This document shows, piece by piece, positions 45,928-57,572 of a stretch of 64,000 nt of DNA. The notes beneath the pieces are model-generated. The model made no database searches. It was not told where the DNA came from and saw only the letters and a list, made by a program, of their open reading frames with translations. The number at the start of each line of letters is the position of its first letter. Position 1 is the first letter of the stretch. Source of the DNA: Paraphaeosphaeria minitans (taxonomy: Eukaryota; Ascomycota; Dothideomycetes; Pleosporales; Didymosphaeriaceae); assembly GCA_015832175.1 (NCBI GenBank), contig WJXW01000002.1, positions 3,844,001 through 3,908,000 on the forward strand, written 5' to 3'. The position numbers and the translations under genes are program-made.

Positions 45928-48900
45928 ATGACATCCACCTCCTCGAACCCGCAAAACCCGCCCATCCTCGCCGCCTCCAAGCCTTCTGCCCCCGCGAACT
46001 CTTCCTCGTCTGGATCGTCCGCCGTGGCCGCTGGTCAGGCCGCGCCCACTGCACGCAGCTCGTACGCCAACGCGACCAAATCTCCCCCGATCGCGAACAG
46101 CGCCGCGCCTGTTGTGGTGGGTGGTAGCAGCAATGGCAAGAGCATCTCCCCGGTGAATGGCAACTCCATCAAGCCCGCAGTGCCCGCCATGGGCCCCACC
46201 ATCGCCAATGGCGCCGCTTCGCAGGGCGACCACAGCCGCAAGTCCTCGGTGACCATTAGCGCCGCCGGTACCAGTGGCTACATTCCCAACGGAGGCCCAG
46301 TCCCCAACTCGCGCGCCCCCTCGAACCTCACCTTCGGGTCCATTGCTGGCTCCCCCGCGCCTGCACACGCCGTGCCGCACCCGCAGGGTCAAAATCTAAA
46401 CCCGCAGCCGTCGAACCCGCGTGTCGCGTCGCCAGCCCACTCGCCCTCGCCCATCCCCACGCCCATATCGAGCGGCGGCAAGCCTGACAACCTGCCCACT
46501 CGCCCGAACCTCGTGTTTGGCGGCGGTAACGAGGCCGACCCAAGCGTAAGACGGTTGAGCGCACGTGTGTGAAAATTCAACCTTGCTAACCCACACTCAG
46601 GCACGCAACAATTCACTGCCACCGCAGCCAAACTCGCTCCCCCAAGCGCAGCACTTGCGCCGCGAGTCTTCACAGTCTGCCCACAGTGACATGAGCAATC
46701 AGAACATGAACCGAGGGTTTCCCCCGAACGGCGGCCGTGGACGTGGCTATAACAACTACCCACCCATGCAGCAGCATCAGCACCAGCACCAGCACCCCGG
46801 TGCCTCGCCTCAACCTTTCCGCGTACTGCCTAACCAGCCTCGCGGTCCCCACATGGCTCCTACGTTCCAACCGCAAATGCAGCCCAATTCTCCATTCCGC
46901 GACAATAGATCGCCCGCCATCACCCCAGCGGCGATCCACCAGCAAGCTAACTACAGCGGTTACGGCTACAACCCACAGCAGCCTTACACTCAGCCGGTTC
47001 GTAATCTCTCAATTGTCTCTTCCGTGTCCGAGTCGTGCAAGTCGGTTCAGCCAACACAACCTTCTCGGACACACCTTTCTCAGTCCTGCCCTGTACCTTC
47101 GGCAGCCACGAAGCACCCCGACTCACGGGAGCGTCGCGGCTCGTCGGTGTACAACGGTCTTTTCGATCCTCTCGTCCCGCCTTTCTCTTCCCAGTTTATT
47201 GATGAACGATTTCTGACCGAAGTACAACATACGCAGGCCATGTACGGTCCTTCTCAAGGGTTGGACCCCTACAACGGTTACTATGGCCAGAACTACCCTG
47301 GTCAGAGCTACGGGATGCCCCAGGGAATGCACTATCCAGGCGTCCCAGCGTCACCGGGACGTGGTGGTTATCAGCAGCAGGCCTACCCTGTGCCTGGCTA
47401 CGGTCAGCCCCCGCAAGCGCAGGGCATGTCGCGCACGCCATCGAACATGTCGGAACGACCGACGTCTGCTGCTCAACAGCCATCCACGCCTGCCATGACC
47501 AACGTGAGCCATGTCTCACAGACACCTAGCGCCCCGGCAGGCAGCCCGGCTCCCGCTTCTTCGTTCTCCATACCGCCAAAGACTAAGAGCAAGGCGATTG
47601 TGATCAAGACGGTCGATGGCCAAGTTGTCGACTTCAACACCAGCAAAAAGCCGGCATCACCAGCTCAACCTCCTGCGCCCTCCAGATCCCCTGCCATTGT
47701 TGCGACGCCTACCCCCCCGCCTCGTCCCGAGTCCACGCACAGTCGCGCCGAGAGCGTGGCCGCCAAGTCTGCTAGCGATGTAAAGGCTGACTTCATCAAA
47801 CAATTCCAGCAGCAACTCCAAGGCAAAGACGAAGACAAGAAGAAGGCAGCTGAGGCGAAGGAAGCCGAGGAGAAGGCCCAAAAGGAGAAAGAGGAAAAGG
47901 AGCAGGCCGAAGCAGCGGCCAAGGCACAAGCCGAAAAGGAAGCCCAAGAGAAGGAGGCCGCAGAAATCGCCGCCAAGAACGAAGAAGAAGAGGCCAAGCG
48001 CAAGGCAGAGGAGGAGCAGCGCAAGGCTGACGAGGAAATGGAGCGTGCGTATTACTTTTATGAATAAATTTGGACCGTCACTAACTCTACGCAGGCATGA
48101 TTGAGGAAATGGAACGCGCAGAGAAGGAGGAGGAGGAGCGTGAGCGCAAGTTTGCTGAGGAGAAGAAGAAGAAGCAAGAAGCCGAGAAAGCACGCGAGGC
48201 TGAACGGGCGAAGGAAGCAGACGAGCGAATGAGGCAGGCTGAGCGCGAGGCTGATGAGCGTCAGGCCGCCATCTTAGCAGCCGAGACCCCCGAGCAGAAG
48301 GCAGAGCGCGAGAAGGCCAACCGTGAGGCTTTCGCCACCTTGAAGAAGAACACCATGTTCGGACCCGCGTCGAGGCAGACCGAGGAGGAGGCCCCTGAGC
48401 TACCGGCCGAGCCTACCGTCACTTCTCCCGCGCAAGCCAAGTCGGCTGGAGCAGGCAAGCCGAAACCCGCACACCTCAAGTTGGTGACTACCAAGGCTGT
48501 CGAGCCGCCTGCCCCCACACCCGGCATGATGTCGCTCAAATCGGCCCGCTTTCTCCAGGTACAAAGCGAGCTTGTCAATTACCCCGAGGGCATCCTTTCT
48601 CCCAACCCGGCACTCAACGTGGGCACGAAATCCAAGGGCAAGGTGTACGAACCCTCCTTCTTGCTGCAATTCCAGGATGTCTTCAAGGAGAAACCCTCTA
48701 TGGATTGGGACATGAAGCTCAAGGAGACTGTTGGCGACTCATCCGAGTCTGCCGGGCCCAAGTCTGCCCGTGGAGCCCCGTCGGGTATGGGTGCTCGACA
48801 ACCTTCTCGTAGTGGTCTGGGCGGCCCTATGGGCAGCTTCACAGGCTCGTTCCCTACTGGTCGCACTCTACCACCTGGCACTACCTCTGCTCAGCGCTTC

Positions 48901-50536
48901 GAAGCGGCACAGCGTGGTGGAGGACCAATGACCAACCCCCTTGCACAGTTGGTGGGACCTCCTCGTGCTGGCGGTGGTTTCCCCGTGCAAATGGCACGTA
49001 CGTCGTCGTTCCAGAACATGGCACCCAACTCCCCCCGTGTCGGTAGCTCCCGTGGACGCGGCAGCCGCCGTGGAGACAAGCCCTCGAACAAGAAGGAGGA
49101 AGCTGCAATGCCGCTGACCGCTGGCATGGAACTAAAGCCCCTCGACAAATCCACGACTGGTTGGCAACCGCACTCCAAGACCCAGCAAGCTGCTGCTCAG
49201 CTGGCCGCAGGCCACCTTGCTCCCGACATGGTTCAGCGCAAGGTCAAGGCTGCTCTCAATAAGTTGACACCCGAAAACTTTGACAAGATCTCTGACCAGA
49301 TTCTCGCAATCGCTGGGCAGAGCAAGAACGAGGATGACGGCCGCACATTGCGACAAGTCATTCAGCTGACGTTCGAAAAGGCTTGTGACGAGCAGCATTG
49401 GTCTTCCATGTATGCCAAGTTCTGCCTTAAGATGCTGACCACTATGGACCCCGCCATCCGCGACGAGAATGTCAAAGACAAGCACGAACAGCCTGTCGTT
49501 GGAGGAGCTCTATTCAGGAAGTATCTCCTCAACCGCTGCCAAGAAGAGTTCGAAAAGGGTTGGGAGGTCAACCTGCCCGTCAAGCCCGACGGCGACAAGC
49601 AGGAGGAAGTTATGCTTTCGGAAGAGTACTACATTGCTGCCGCCGCCAAGCGTAAGGGTCTCGGTCTCATCCAGTTCATCGGTGAGTTGTACAAGCTCAA
49701 CATGCTTACCTTGCGCATCATGCACGAGTGTGTGCTCAAGCTCCTCGACTTTGAGGGTCTTCCCGATGAGTCTGCGATTGAGAGTTTAGTCAAGCTGCTC
49801 CGCACTGTTGGTGCGACCATGTCAACGGCCGACGCCGGACCGAAGATGCTGTCCGTCTACTTCGAGCGTGTGGAGAAGATTATGAACATGGAAGGGCTGC
49901 CATCTCGTCTCAAGTTCATGTTGCTCGACCTTGTTGATCTCCGAAAGGCGAACTGGCGCGACAAGCAATCCGACAAGGGACCAAAGACCATCCAGCAAAT
50001 CCATGCCGAGGCTGCAGCCGCTCAGCAGGCCGCCGCTCAATCAGCTGCCAATAACCGAGGTGGTCGCCTTCCGCAAGGCCGCGGTGATGCTCGGTCATTC
50101 TCTGGAGGTGGAATCCCGCCTCCTCCGGACTTCGGCAGCCGCGTCGCAATGGATGATTTGCGCAAGTTGACCAAGGGCTCATCTGGCCGCAACGGCAGCG
50201 GCATTGGTCCCTCCATGCTCGGCGGGCGCTCTGGTAGCGGCCGGCGTGGTCTTGGCCCTGGCGGAGCCTTTGGAGCAGGTGCCGATTCGGGAGCTTCGTC
50301 CCGAACAGGTACTCCTCCTGTGCAGAAGGAGAAAGAGTCCACAACCCATGCGAACTCGTTCAGGTATGTCACATAAGCCCTTGTCTATTGATCACCTACT
50401 GACTGTTCATAGTGCACTCATGGCTCTTGAGAACGAAGGTGCGGAAGAGGTCAGCTCTCCGCCTCCGGTCACGTCTCCCCAACCGTCGAAGGCAGCGCCT
50501 GGTGCTTCTGCCACCGACGCCAAGCCATCCGAATAG
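45928..50536 (+). CDS. Eukaryotic translation initiation factor eIF4G
   Basis: Scaffold of the eIF4F cap-binding complex linking eIF4E, eIF4A, Pab1 and eIF3. Exons are 45928-46545, 46601-48044, 48095-50363 and 50413-50536, giving 1484 residues if the stop-free stretch 46997-47236 is coding. The N-terminal half is disordered and Ser/Pro/Asn/Gln-rich. A long charged Glu/Lys/Ala helix (about residues 790-890) follows, then VYEPSFLLQFQDVFKEKPS, which fits the eIF4E-binding region of fungal eIF4G. The MIF4G domain starts MVQRKVKAALNKLTPENFDKISDQILAI and continues LTFEKACDEQHWSSMYAKFC, LLNRCQEEFEKGWEVN, AAAKRKGLGLIQFIGELYKLNML and MKFMLLDLVDLRKANW-like sequence. RGG/RS-type patches follow, and the short last exon ends KPSE. 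Fungal eIF4G lacks the C-terminal MA3 and W2 domains, consistent with this end. Confidence 0.93.
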
Positions 50537-51792
50537 TCTCAGACCCATGACGACTTTCGGCCGTTCTTCGACCGCGTGCTATCACACCTATACCCTTAGA
50601 CGACGCCGTCGCACGCGACAATTTAATCTTGTGTTGCATAGACGGGGCTTCTTCTGCGCATATTGTTCTGCATTTGCAGGGTTTCCACTTCGGCATCATG
50701 ACGGATACAAAAGTTTTTCAAGTGGTTGGGTCGGCATCCAAGCGTACAGGACTCTGAGCTTTACCTAGCACATGGTTGCAACACGACTTCCGGTTTCTGG
50801 GGTTTTCACAAACGGCGTTTCGGTCAATGGATACTGGGGAGACTTGTGGGGCTGTTACCGCTGTCGTCCCCTGCCGGGCAAAGCGTCTCCTGACACTTCG
50901 CACGATTCCTCGTCTTTTCTGCTTACTCGCAGGAGCGTCATGGCGGCTGTATGGGCAGTTGACTGCCACTTCATCTCGTTTTCAGTTTCTTTTTTCCTTG
51001 TTTGCGCCATTGCTCTATTTCCCAGCGAGTATTAGAGGTGGAGCTTCACGTTTGCTTTGGAGGGCGATATCCTCAGAGGTAATGACGCATCTGTTCATCG
51101 ATGAACCAGCCACCATCTTGCGGATCTTACACATTCGAAAGTGGGGAGACGAATGATGCATCGTTTGCTTCGGCATGATTATGGTATGGACTGGATGGGT
51201 GGGGATCGGACTTGGTTTTGTCAAGGGCAATTCCAAGGTGTGGGTCTTTCAGTGTTCATATTTTGGTTCGAATCTAAAATACTCTGTCAATCCACGGTGC
51301 GAGCTTTTGATGTGATGCGTGAAGCCTGTCCATTTCCGACTCGGACCAGCGGTAGCGCCACAATAGCTTCTGGGACGATCGACTCGTGCTAGAAGATAGG
51401 TATACAAAGATATGGAAGATACAAGCATAGCTTCACAACGCACCATGACACTGCGAATCTGTCATCGGGCCTCGTTGCCAATAGCGGGCTCACAACTTCA
51501 ACGGTTCACTCGTATGTAACATGATGGCAAGTGTAAAACTTACGGCCCTTAGCGTTCGTCGGAAGAGCGTGTGTAAGGGACGACGCACCAGTGTGTATGC
51601 GCATGTGGAAAGGTTCCGCGAGAGGGGAACGCATAGCTACGTCATCAGGGTTGGGAGGCGCAAACATATAACGGGCGGGGAAGCGCGACGGCAGACCTGA
51701 CCAGACCCTTGCACCAGACGTCGAGTGGAAACGAACATCACCGAGACGAAGCAAACAAAACTGAAACTACCTACTCGAAGTCAGAGCCAAAC
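50537..51792. other. Intergenic, no gene seen
   Basis: About 1.25 kb between two plus-strand genes. ORFs on both strands are short and not protein-like. The 3' part should contain the promoter of the small glycine-rich gene. Confidence 0.4.
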
Positions 51793-52298
51793 ATGACCGA
51801 CCAGAACGAGGCGCAGAAGCAGAACAAGGGTATGTGTTCTTCGAGCATGGTGGGAGCTGTGTCTCGGATGGTGCTGACGGTGGTGGGAGGATAGGTGTCT
51901 GGGGATCTGTCACCGGCGGAATGAGTACGCTTCCTTCCCTCCCTCTCCCACCTTTCGGATTCCCCTGTTCGATCACCCCCGCATGTCCCTTGACCTACCC
52001 ACCCACCCATCCACCCTCTACTATTGCCACGTTCGTCACTCACCAGCTAACACCCGCAGGCAATACCCTCGGCTCCGCCACCGACACCGTCGGTAAGGGC
52101 ATCGGCGGCGCCACGAGCCTTGTCGGCAACACGGTGTCCGGGCTCGGCAAGGGCGTGGGCGACACCGTGACGGGCGTCACGGGTGGCCTGGGAGATACGA
52201 CCAAGGCTGCCGGCGGCATGGTGCAGGATACGACACGTGCTGGCGGCGAGGCCGTGGGCATCAAGAAGAATGTGCCCGAGGGCGAGGGGAAGCAGTGA
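51793..52298 (+). CDS. Small glycine-rich LEA-like protein
   Basis: A 91-residue protein of unknown function, from exons 51793-51829 and 52060-52298. They are joined by a 230-nt intron (GTATGT donor, GCTAAC branch, CCGCAG acceptor). The start MTDQNEAQKQNKGNTLG leads into a repeat-like Gly/Thr/Val/Ala segment in which G-x3-G spacings recur (VGKGIGG, VGNTVSGLGKGVGDTV, GVTGGLGDTTKAAGG). It ends in the charged tail KKNVPEGEGKQ. There is no signal peptide, and the helix would be amphipathic rather than transmembrane. Small hydrophilic proteins of this kind in ascomycetes are often stress- or conidia-associated; that role is inference. The splice is well supported because the glycine-rich reading frame opens exactly at the acceptor. 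Confidence 0.7.
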
Positions 52299-52812
52299 AG
52301 GTGATGCGGTGGTGGTGTGATTTTCGTGTGAAATGGAATGAGAATGAAATGAAGTCAAATGAAATGAAGTCAAATGAAACCTTTCTGTCATCCTTTTGTA
52401 TGCTCTTGATCGCGGGGTTGGAGGGATGTGTTTGGAAGCACGGTGGCTGGGGGTAATTACAAGCCTCTTCATGGCCGTGAGATCTCGGGGGTAGACTATG
52501 ATATGACAGTGCTGTAACCGTATCATCCAGCGAGTTCCCAGAGGATAAGATGTGCTCCAGAAGTGTGAAATTAGGTTGATCTTATTCTATTCTCTGAATA
52601 GGATGTGTATGTACTGCTATCGTATATGCGAACCCTCTATGCCGTGCAACGTTATGCAACCCTCCCCCAACCTTAGATCTTGCACCACTGTCGTGCCTCT
52701 CCTGCCGTGCTGAATGTAGTCCAACCCAACCCGCACACCGCGCTATGCAAAGCCGCTTTAAGTCCACGTGGCCGCGGAACGCTGTTCGAACGTCGCCTAG
52801 ACGGGGCACACA
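52299..52812. other. Convergent intergenic region with short AT-rich repeat
   Basis: About 510 bp between convergent genes. A 15-bp unit GAAATGAAGTCAAAT occurs twice in tandem at about 52346-52378, with related GAATGA sequence before it. No gene was seen. Confidence 0.45.
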
Positions 52813-54798
52813 CTACCATCCGAACTTTTCGACTCGCAACTTAACGTCCGCGCCCGTGGCGAGGAGACGGGCACATGTGTTCCGCACGTCTCGAACAAGA
52901 CCATCCGGACCGCTGACGACTACACCCGTCCGCGCCGCATCCACCAGCTCCAGCAGGGTGGAGGGTACGTCGGGGCGTCCGGCTTCCAATGTCGCGGCTG
53001 GCACATGCGCTTGCATGCCCCAGGCTACCAGCTCCGCCCACCTGTCCTCGGGAATCCAAGAGCGGTGCGAAGCCTCGTGCATGATCCAGAGGAGCTTGAC
53101 GTTCCTTTTCTTGGTCGCGGTCTCGACATCGGAGGAGGTTGAGGGAGGGCATAGCAGCGCGTAGAGCAGGGGATATGCAACTGCGATGCCGGACCCGCCT
53201 GCTATTACAACTGCAGTGTCCGATGCCCGCAGCATGTCGAGAGCGTGCGCAGAGCCGTAGGGTCCATCGAGGCGGATGTTGGTGCTGCTGTGTGTGCGGG
53301 CGTGATTCAGGAGATGGTGCGTGAAGCCGTGCTTGGCTTGGGTGCGGATGAGGAGGGTAAACCACGCGTGCGATGCATCGCCATCGCCATCGCCGTCGCC
53401 ATCGCCGTCGGTATGGTGAGTCGGCGCAGCGGAGAAGATGGTGAAGGGGTGCGCTTGGAGTGCGTGCCTCCGCGACAGCGACGGAACGGTGAGGAAAACG
53501 TGATCATTTGGTTTCCAGCTCTGCTTCATCGTCTTCGGGACGAGCGACGATTTGCGCGCCAAAGTGTCCCAATTCGCGGACACGAGCAAGGTTTTGCCAT
53601 CCTTGAGTATGGTCAGCGTCGCGGGGTGCGTAGTCGTCTTCAGCCAGAGTCGGAAGAGGAGGTGGTCCACCACGAATATCGCGAGGCAAGCCCCGACGTA
53701 AAGCCTTGAGGTGTGGTAATGAAACCAGAGGAAGGCTAGGCCGGCGATCTGGAAGAAGATGTGTAGTGCTAGGAAGACCTCATACATGCGCTTACGGAAA
53801 CTGCCGAGAGAGGTGAAGTAGAGGATTTGGTAGGAGACAAAGGCAAGCAGGCCTAGGATGAAGAGTTTATTCAGGATGAAGCGAGCGAGCGTGAAGCCTA
53901 GCTTGTGGAGGGCAGCATACCAGACGATGAACATACCTGATCAAAGAACGCGGTTAGTATGGTTCATCAACAGGACCCGTTCGGAAAATATCTGGGCTTC
54001 TTACCAGCAAAATGCAGAAACGCTTCGAAGCACAATAACTCCCCTACCCTCCGATGGAAGATATTCAGACTTTCATAGGAATACCCAGTCAGAAGCTTCA
54101 ACGGCTGATTCTTCGCAGCCAGAAGATAAAGTAATGGAAGATTAGCGCAGAAGAGTAGCCCGCATCGGTCCGCAAAAGAGAAGATAGACATCAGCTCGTA
54201 GGTCATGTCGTAAAAGTTGTAGGCGAAGTTGAGCGCAATGTATGCGAGAACAAGAAGCGACACCGCATTCGTAGGCATCGTTCTGTTGATGATCGGTATG
54301 GGATGGGGCTGGTACTGCAAGAACGCTTTCAAGAGCCAGTACGGCTTCCACAGGCCTAATTGTCTTCGAGGGGGCGATCCTGTGGAAAGAAGGGCAGATG
54401 TTTCGTCTGCCTCGTTCACCTTCTTGATCGAGGCATTCGGCGGCGTCGCAGTACCCTCGATGGTACTGCTCGAGCTGGACCAAGCTTCGTCTACAGTCTC
54501 GTTCCGCTTCGTGCTCCTCCAGGCATCTCTCCTTCTCTTGCGCAGCACCACCTTCTCGCCCCAGTGCCGTGCCGTGAAAACTAACAACACCGCAAGCAAC
54601 ACGAGGTTATACGTGCTCACCAGTTTTTCCGCGAAGGACTGCTTCGGCCAGCTTCCGAAATTGCGGTCCTCTATCCGGGTCGTCTGGGAGATCGGGGTTA
54701 CTCGCGTTACTTCCGCCTGCGGCACTGATAGTGAAGGCGGACTCGCTTAGCGACGATTGCAGAGCTTCTCGAAGCCATGCTGTTAGTTCTTCTGCCAT
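52813..54798 (-). CDS. Ferric reductase-like transmembrane oxidoreductase (FRE family)
   Basis: Predicted NADPH/FAD/heme membrane reductase that reduces extracellular Fe(III) or Cu(II) before uptake; the substrate is inferred from family. The ATG at 54798 gives MAEELTAWLREALQSSLSESAFT. A short intron (acceptor GATAG, donor GTAACG or GTGCCG, 40 or 55 nt) must shift the frame into DRNFGSWPKQSFAEKL. Membrane spans follow: YNLVLLAVLLVFTARHW, AVSLLVLAYIALNFAYNF, CGLLFCANLPLLYLLAA, then the heme region GYSYESLNIFHRRVGELLCFEAFLHFAG. After an intron at about 53940-54000 come MFIVWYAALHKLG, LGLLAFVSYQILYF and VFLALHIFFQIAGLAFLWFHYH. The FAD motif HPFTIF, NAD(P)-binding GGSGIAVAYPLLYAL and C-terminal SGPDGLVRDVRN are present. 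An Asp-Gly repeat (about 53390-53412) lies in a loop after the FAD motif. Confidence 0.83.
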
Positions 54799-56474
54799 TA
54801 AAGGTGATGCTGGTGCTGTCAATGGCACATGTGCAGCGTGGAGCGAGCTTCAGAACATTGTCAAGCGCGTGAGATACTTGAGGAAGCGTTCCCCGTGCGT
54901 CAGTGACAAGGATGTGTGGCCTAATAGCGCTAACGGGATCTGATACCTAGTCTAAGCGGGTAGCGCATCACACGCTCCACCGCGATCGCGAGAAAGAGAC
55001 ACTCACACATGCACTTCCCAAGGCGAGCTTATGTATCATATCATTCCCTTCGCTGTGCTCAACTTTCGGATCCATCGCATAAGCCCTAGCTACCCTGCGA
55101 CTCTCAAGCTAGTCGAGCATTGTCCACATGTCGCTTCCGAATCCTCCACGCCGCTTTCTCCCAATGTGAAAGGGCAATCGTCCTGCAATATAGTATCATA
55201 GTTTTCTCCAGCGCAATCGCCCACTATGTTCAACAGATATCACTTTGTGATCGAGCAAGCTGTCGACCGTCACGATTGCCTTCTAGAATCTCAAGGTCAA
55301 GTGGCCCTAGGGGAACTTGATGCGCCATACAAACGCTAATTTCTCGAAATTATAGGCTGTCCTGGGGCTACCTACTTGATAGCACCTGTCCTACGTTCAG
55401 AGACAATGAGCCCATTGAACATTGCTCCTTTCCCGGCCGCATTCAACACACGTTGTTCCAGCTTGCAATGATCGGCGCTGGGTCACCATTGCCATCGCAA
55501 TACAACAATAAAGTGACGAGCAAGGCAGAGAAGTCTTTGCCGCGACTGGGGCTCATTTGTGCTTCGCTTGTGAACGGCCCCCATGCAGCTGCGCACAGTT
55601 CAGGTCCGATCGTGTTGCTGAATTTAGAAAGCCGGGCATTCATTTGCTGACTAGCTGACCAAAGGTCTTCAACAGCCTCTCTCGATGTTCTTGCCATCAT
55701 TCGCTTGCAGTTCAATGAATAGACCGAAACAGTTTGATATTCGATCACAAAGACTGCGACGCGCTTAAGCCTGCAACAACTGGCGGGGTACACAGCGATT
55801 GTCAGCCTTCTGCCTACCTACACCGAGTGGAGTTGAGGTACCTACAACATTCGCTGCGCCTCGTCCATACTGGTACCCCTGCACCCACGCTTTCCGAACG
55901 ACATTCAGCCTCCACATCTTACCGCAATCCGTAGCTCATTCCAAAAAATCCATCCATTACCGCTCAGGTCATCAAACGCCTGGCTCAGTGCGGGCCCCAG
56001 GCCAATAAAACGGCGCCATATGCGCCATCACGGTCCCTTTCACTGCGGGTGCTCGGCGGCTGAGCTACATCTCGCGCGGGTCAGATTGCCTTTGTCTTGG
56101 TGACAAGGATCGGGGCGTCGACTGTGCCTCATAACAATGGGCGCTGTCCTTGACTGCTGAGAGGCGGTTTGCACTCCTTCAAGGTGTCATCGCGCGACCG
56201 CTGCTTTGTCCTGTTTCCTTTGACATTCCTCATTTCTCCTACCTTAATATTTTATCACCTTCACAATCTGAAACGTACCGGTACTACTACTTTGCGGCGA
56301 GGACTCTGGATACTATTACCACTTTTACTTGCTCCAGGTCGTTGCTTGTTCTGACGTCGTCTTAACAGCTTCACGTTAACCCAGCCACGTCAACTCCAGT
56401 TACACGCGCAACCAGAAAAAGCATATCAGCGCGTCGGTATCAGTGGCAAGACCACCGTTCGACCCACCACAGCC
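54799..56474. other. Intergenic, no gene seen
   Basis: About 1.7 kb between divergent genes. It must hold both promoters. ORFs are short; a minus-strand ORF at 55443-55793 (about 116 codons) has no family resemblance. A CCTACCTAC motif is at 55814-55822. The 150 bp before 56475 are rich in short pyrimidine tracts, consistent with a fungal core promoter. Confidence 0.4.
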
Positions 56475-57572
56475 ATGTCGAACAAAGTACTCGACCTCTT
56501 CGAACCAACCTGCAAAGACGGCGCAAAGTGGTATGCCTGCGAGGCCACATCTTCCAACCGGTCACCCTTCGTGGGCTGCTGCAAGACGGACCCTTGCTCC
56601 ATCAGCGGCTGCGCACTCGGTAACCTCGCGCCCGTCTCCTTCAATGCCTCTGCATATGGCACCCTGCCCGACCCCTCCTGCGGCTCCGCGTCTACATTTT
56701 ACTCGTGTGTCAACATCCCCAAGAACGACACCACCTTCTGGGGCTGTTGCAAGACAAACGCGTGCATCCACCGGGGCGAGCCAGACAACAAGAGCTGTCC
56801 GCAGAACGACCTCACCGCGGCTGTACTAGACACTGCAAGTCTGCAACAAGCATACAGCATCGATGGAAAGACCGGGTCAGACGATCCATCGGGCGGGTCG
56901 TCGCACACAGGCGTCATCGTAGGCGCCGTAGTAGGCGGCGTCGCCGTCGTGGCCATTATCGCGCTCCTTGCCTTCTGCCTCTTCAAGAAGCGCCGAAACG
57001 CAAAGAAAGACGCACGACCCGCGTCGTCCTCATCGCGCGCCGCGTTCCCCGGCCAAGGAGAAAAAACAGAGTACCGCCACTCTGCCTACGACGAAGGTAC
57101 GGACACCGCTTCCACTCTTTCCCCCGCGACGCCCGCGTCCGCGCACACGCGCCCCCCGCGTGGACCCCACGATCACGATCACGAACTCGCCCACGCTCTC
57201 GGCATGTCTAACGTTTCCCCAGCACCGCCCTTGTATAATAAAAGCCCCCAACCTCCGCCGTTCGCGACGTTTGGACAGCACCAGTATGCACCTGTCGCGC
57301 AGAGTAGCGAGCCGCAGGAACTCCCTGCCGACCTCGCAGCTGGGGGTGCTCAACGGTACTCTGAGTTGCCCGCGGAAGGCTCGCAGGCGATGCGTGCGCC
57401 TGCGGAGCTGGAGAGTTCCATGGTGAGTCCGCAGCTGTTCGAAAGTCCGAGGCAGAGCCCCAGGGTGCCGCAGTCATCGAGGGAAGGAGAAGGAACTGGG
57501 GAGAGGCCTGGGACCGCGGATACGACGTATAGAATTAGTTTAGGGGGGCTTGGGATTGCATCGCCGCGATAG
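56475..57572 (+). CDS. Single-pass membrane protein with duplicated Cys-rich GCC motif
   Basis: A 365-residue protein from an uninterrupted ORF, function unknown. Residues 1-140 hold two copies of a Cys-rich module: WYAC followed by FVGCCKTDPC (about 19-41), and FYSC followed by FWGCCKTNAC (about 75-97). Each has an aromatic residue before GCCKT, and extra Cys flank them. One membrane span (about 144-171, GVIVGAVVGGVAVVAIIALLAFCLF) is followed by the stop-transfer KKRRNAKK. The cytoplasmic tail is long, disordered, and Pro/Ser/His-rich, with many SP sites. There is no classical N-terminal signal peptide, so type-III topology with the Cys-rich part outside is inferred. Similar GCC-motif proteins occur in many filamentous ascomycetes as uncharacterised membrane proteins. 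A sensor or wall-anchoring role is speculative. Confidence 0.75.
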   Translation: MSNKVLDLFEPTCKDGAKWYACEATSSNRSPFVGCCKTDPCSISGCALGNLAPVSFNASAYGTLPDPSCGSASTFYSCVNIPKNDTTFWGCCKTNACIHRGEPDNKSCPQNDLTAAVLDTASLQQAYSIDGKTGSDDPSGGSSHTGVIVGAVVGGVAVVAIIALLAFCLFKKRRNAKKDARPASSSSRAAFPGQGEKTEYRHSAYDEGTDTASTLSPATPASAHTRPPRGPHDHDHELAHALGMSNVSPAPPLYNKSPQPPPFATFGQHQYAPVAQSSEPQELPADLAAGGAQRYSELPAEGSQAMRAPAELESSMVSPQLFESPRQSPRVPQSSREGEGTGERPGTADTTYRISLGGLGIASPR

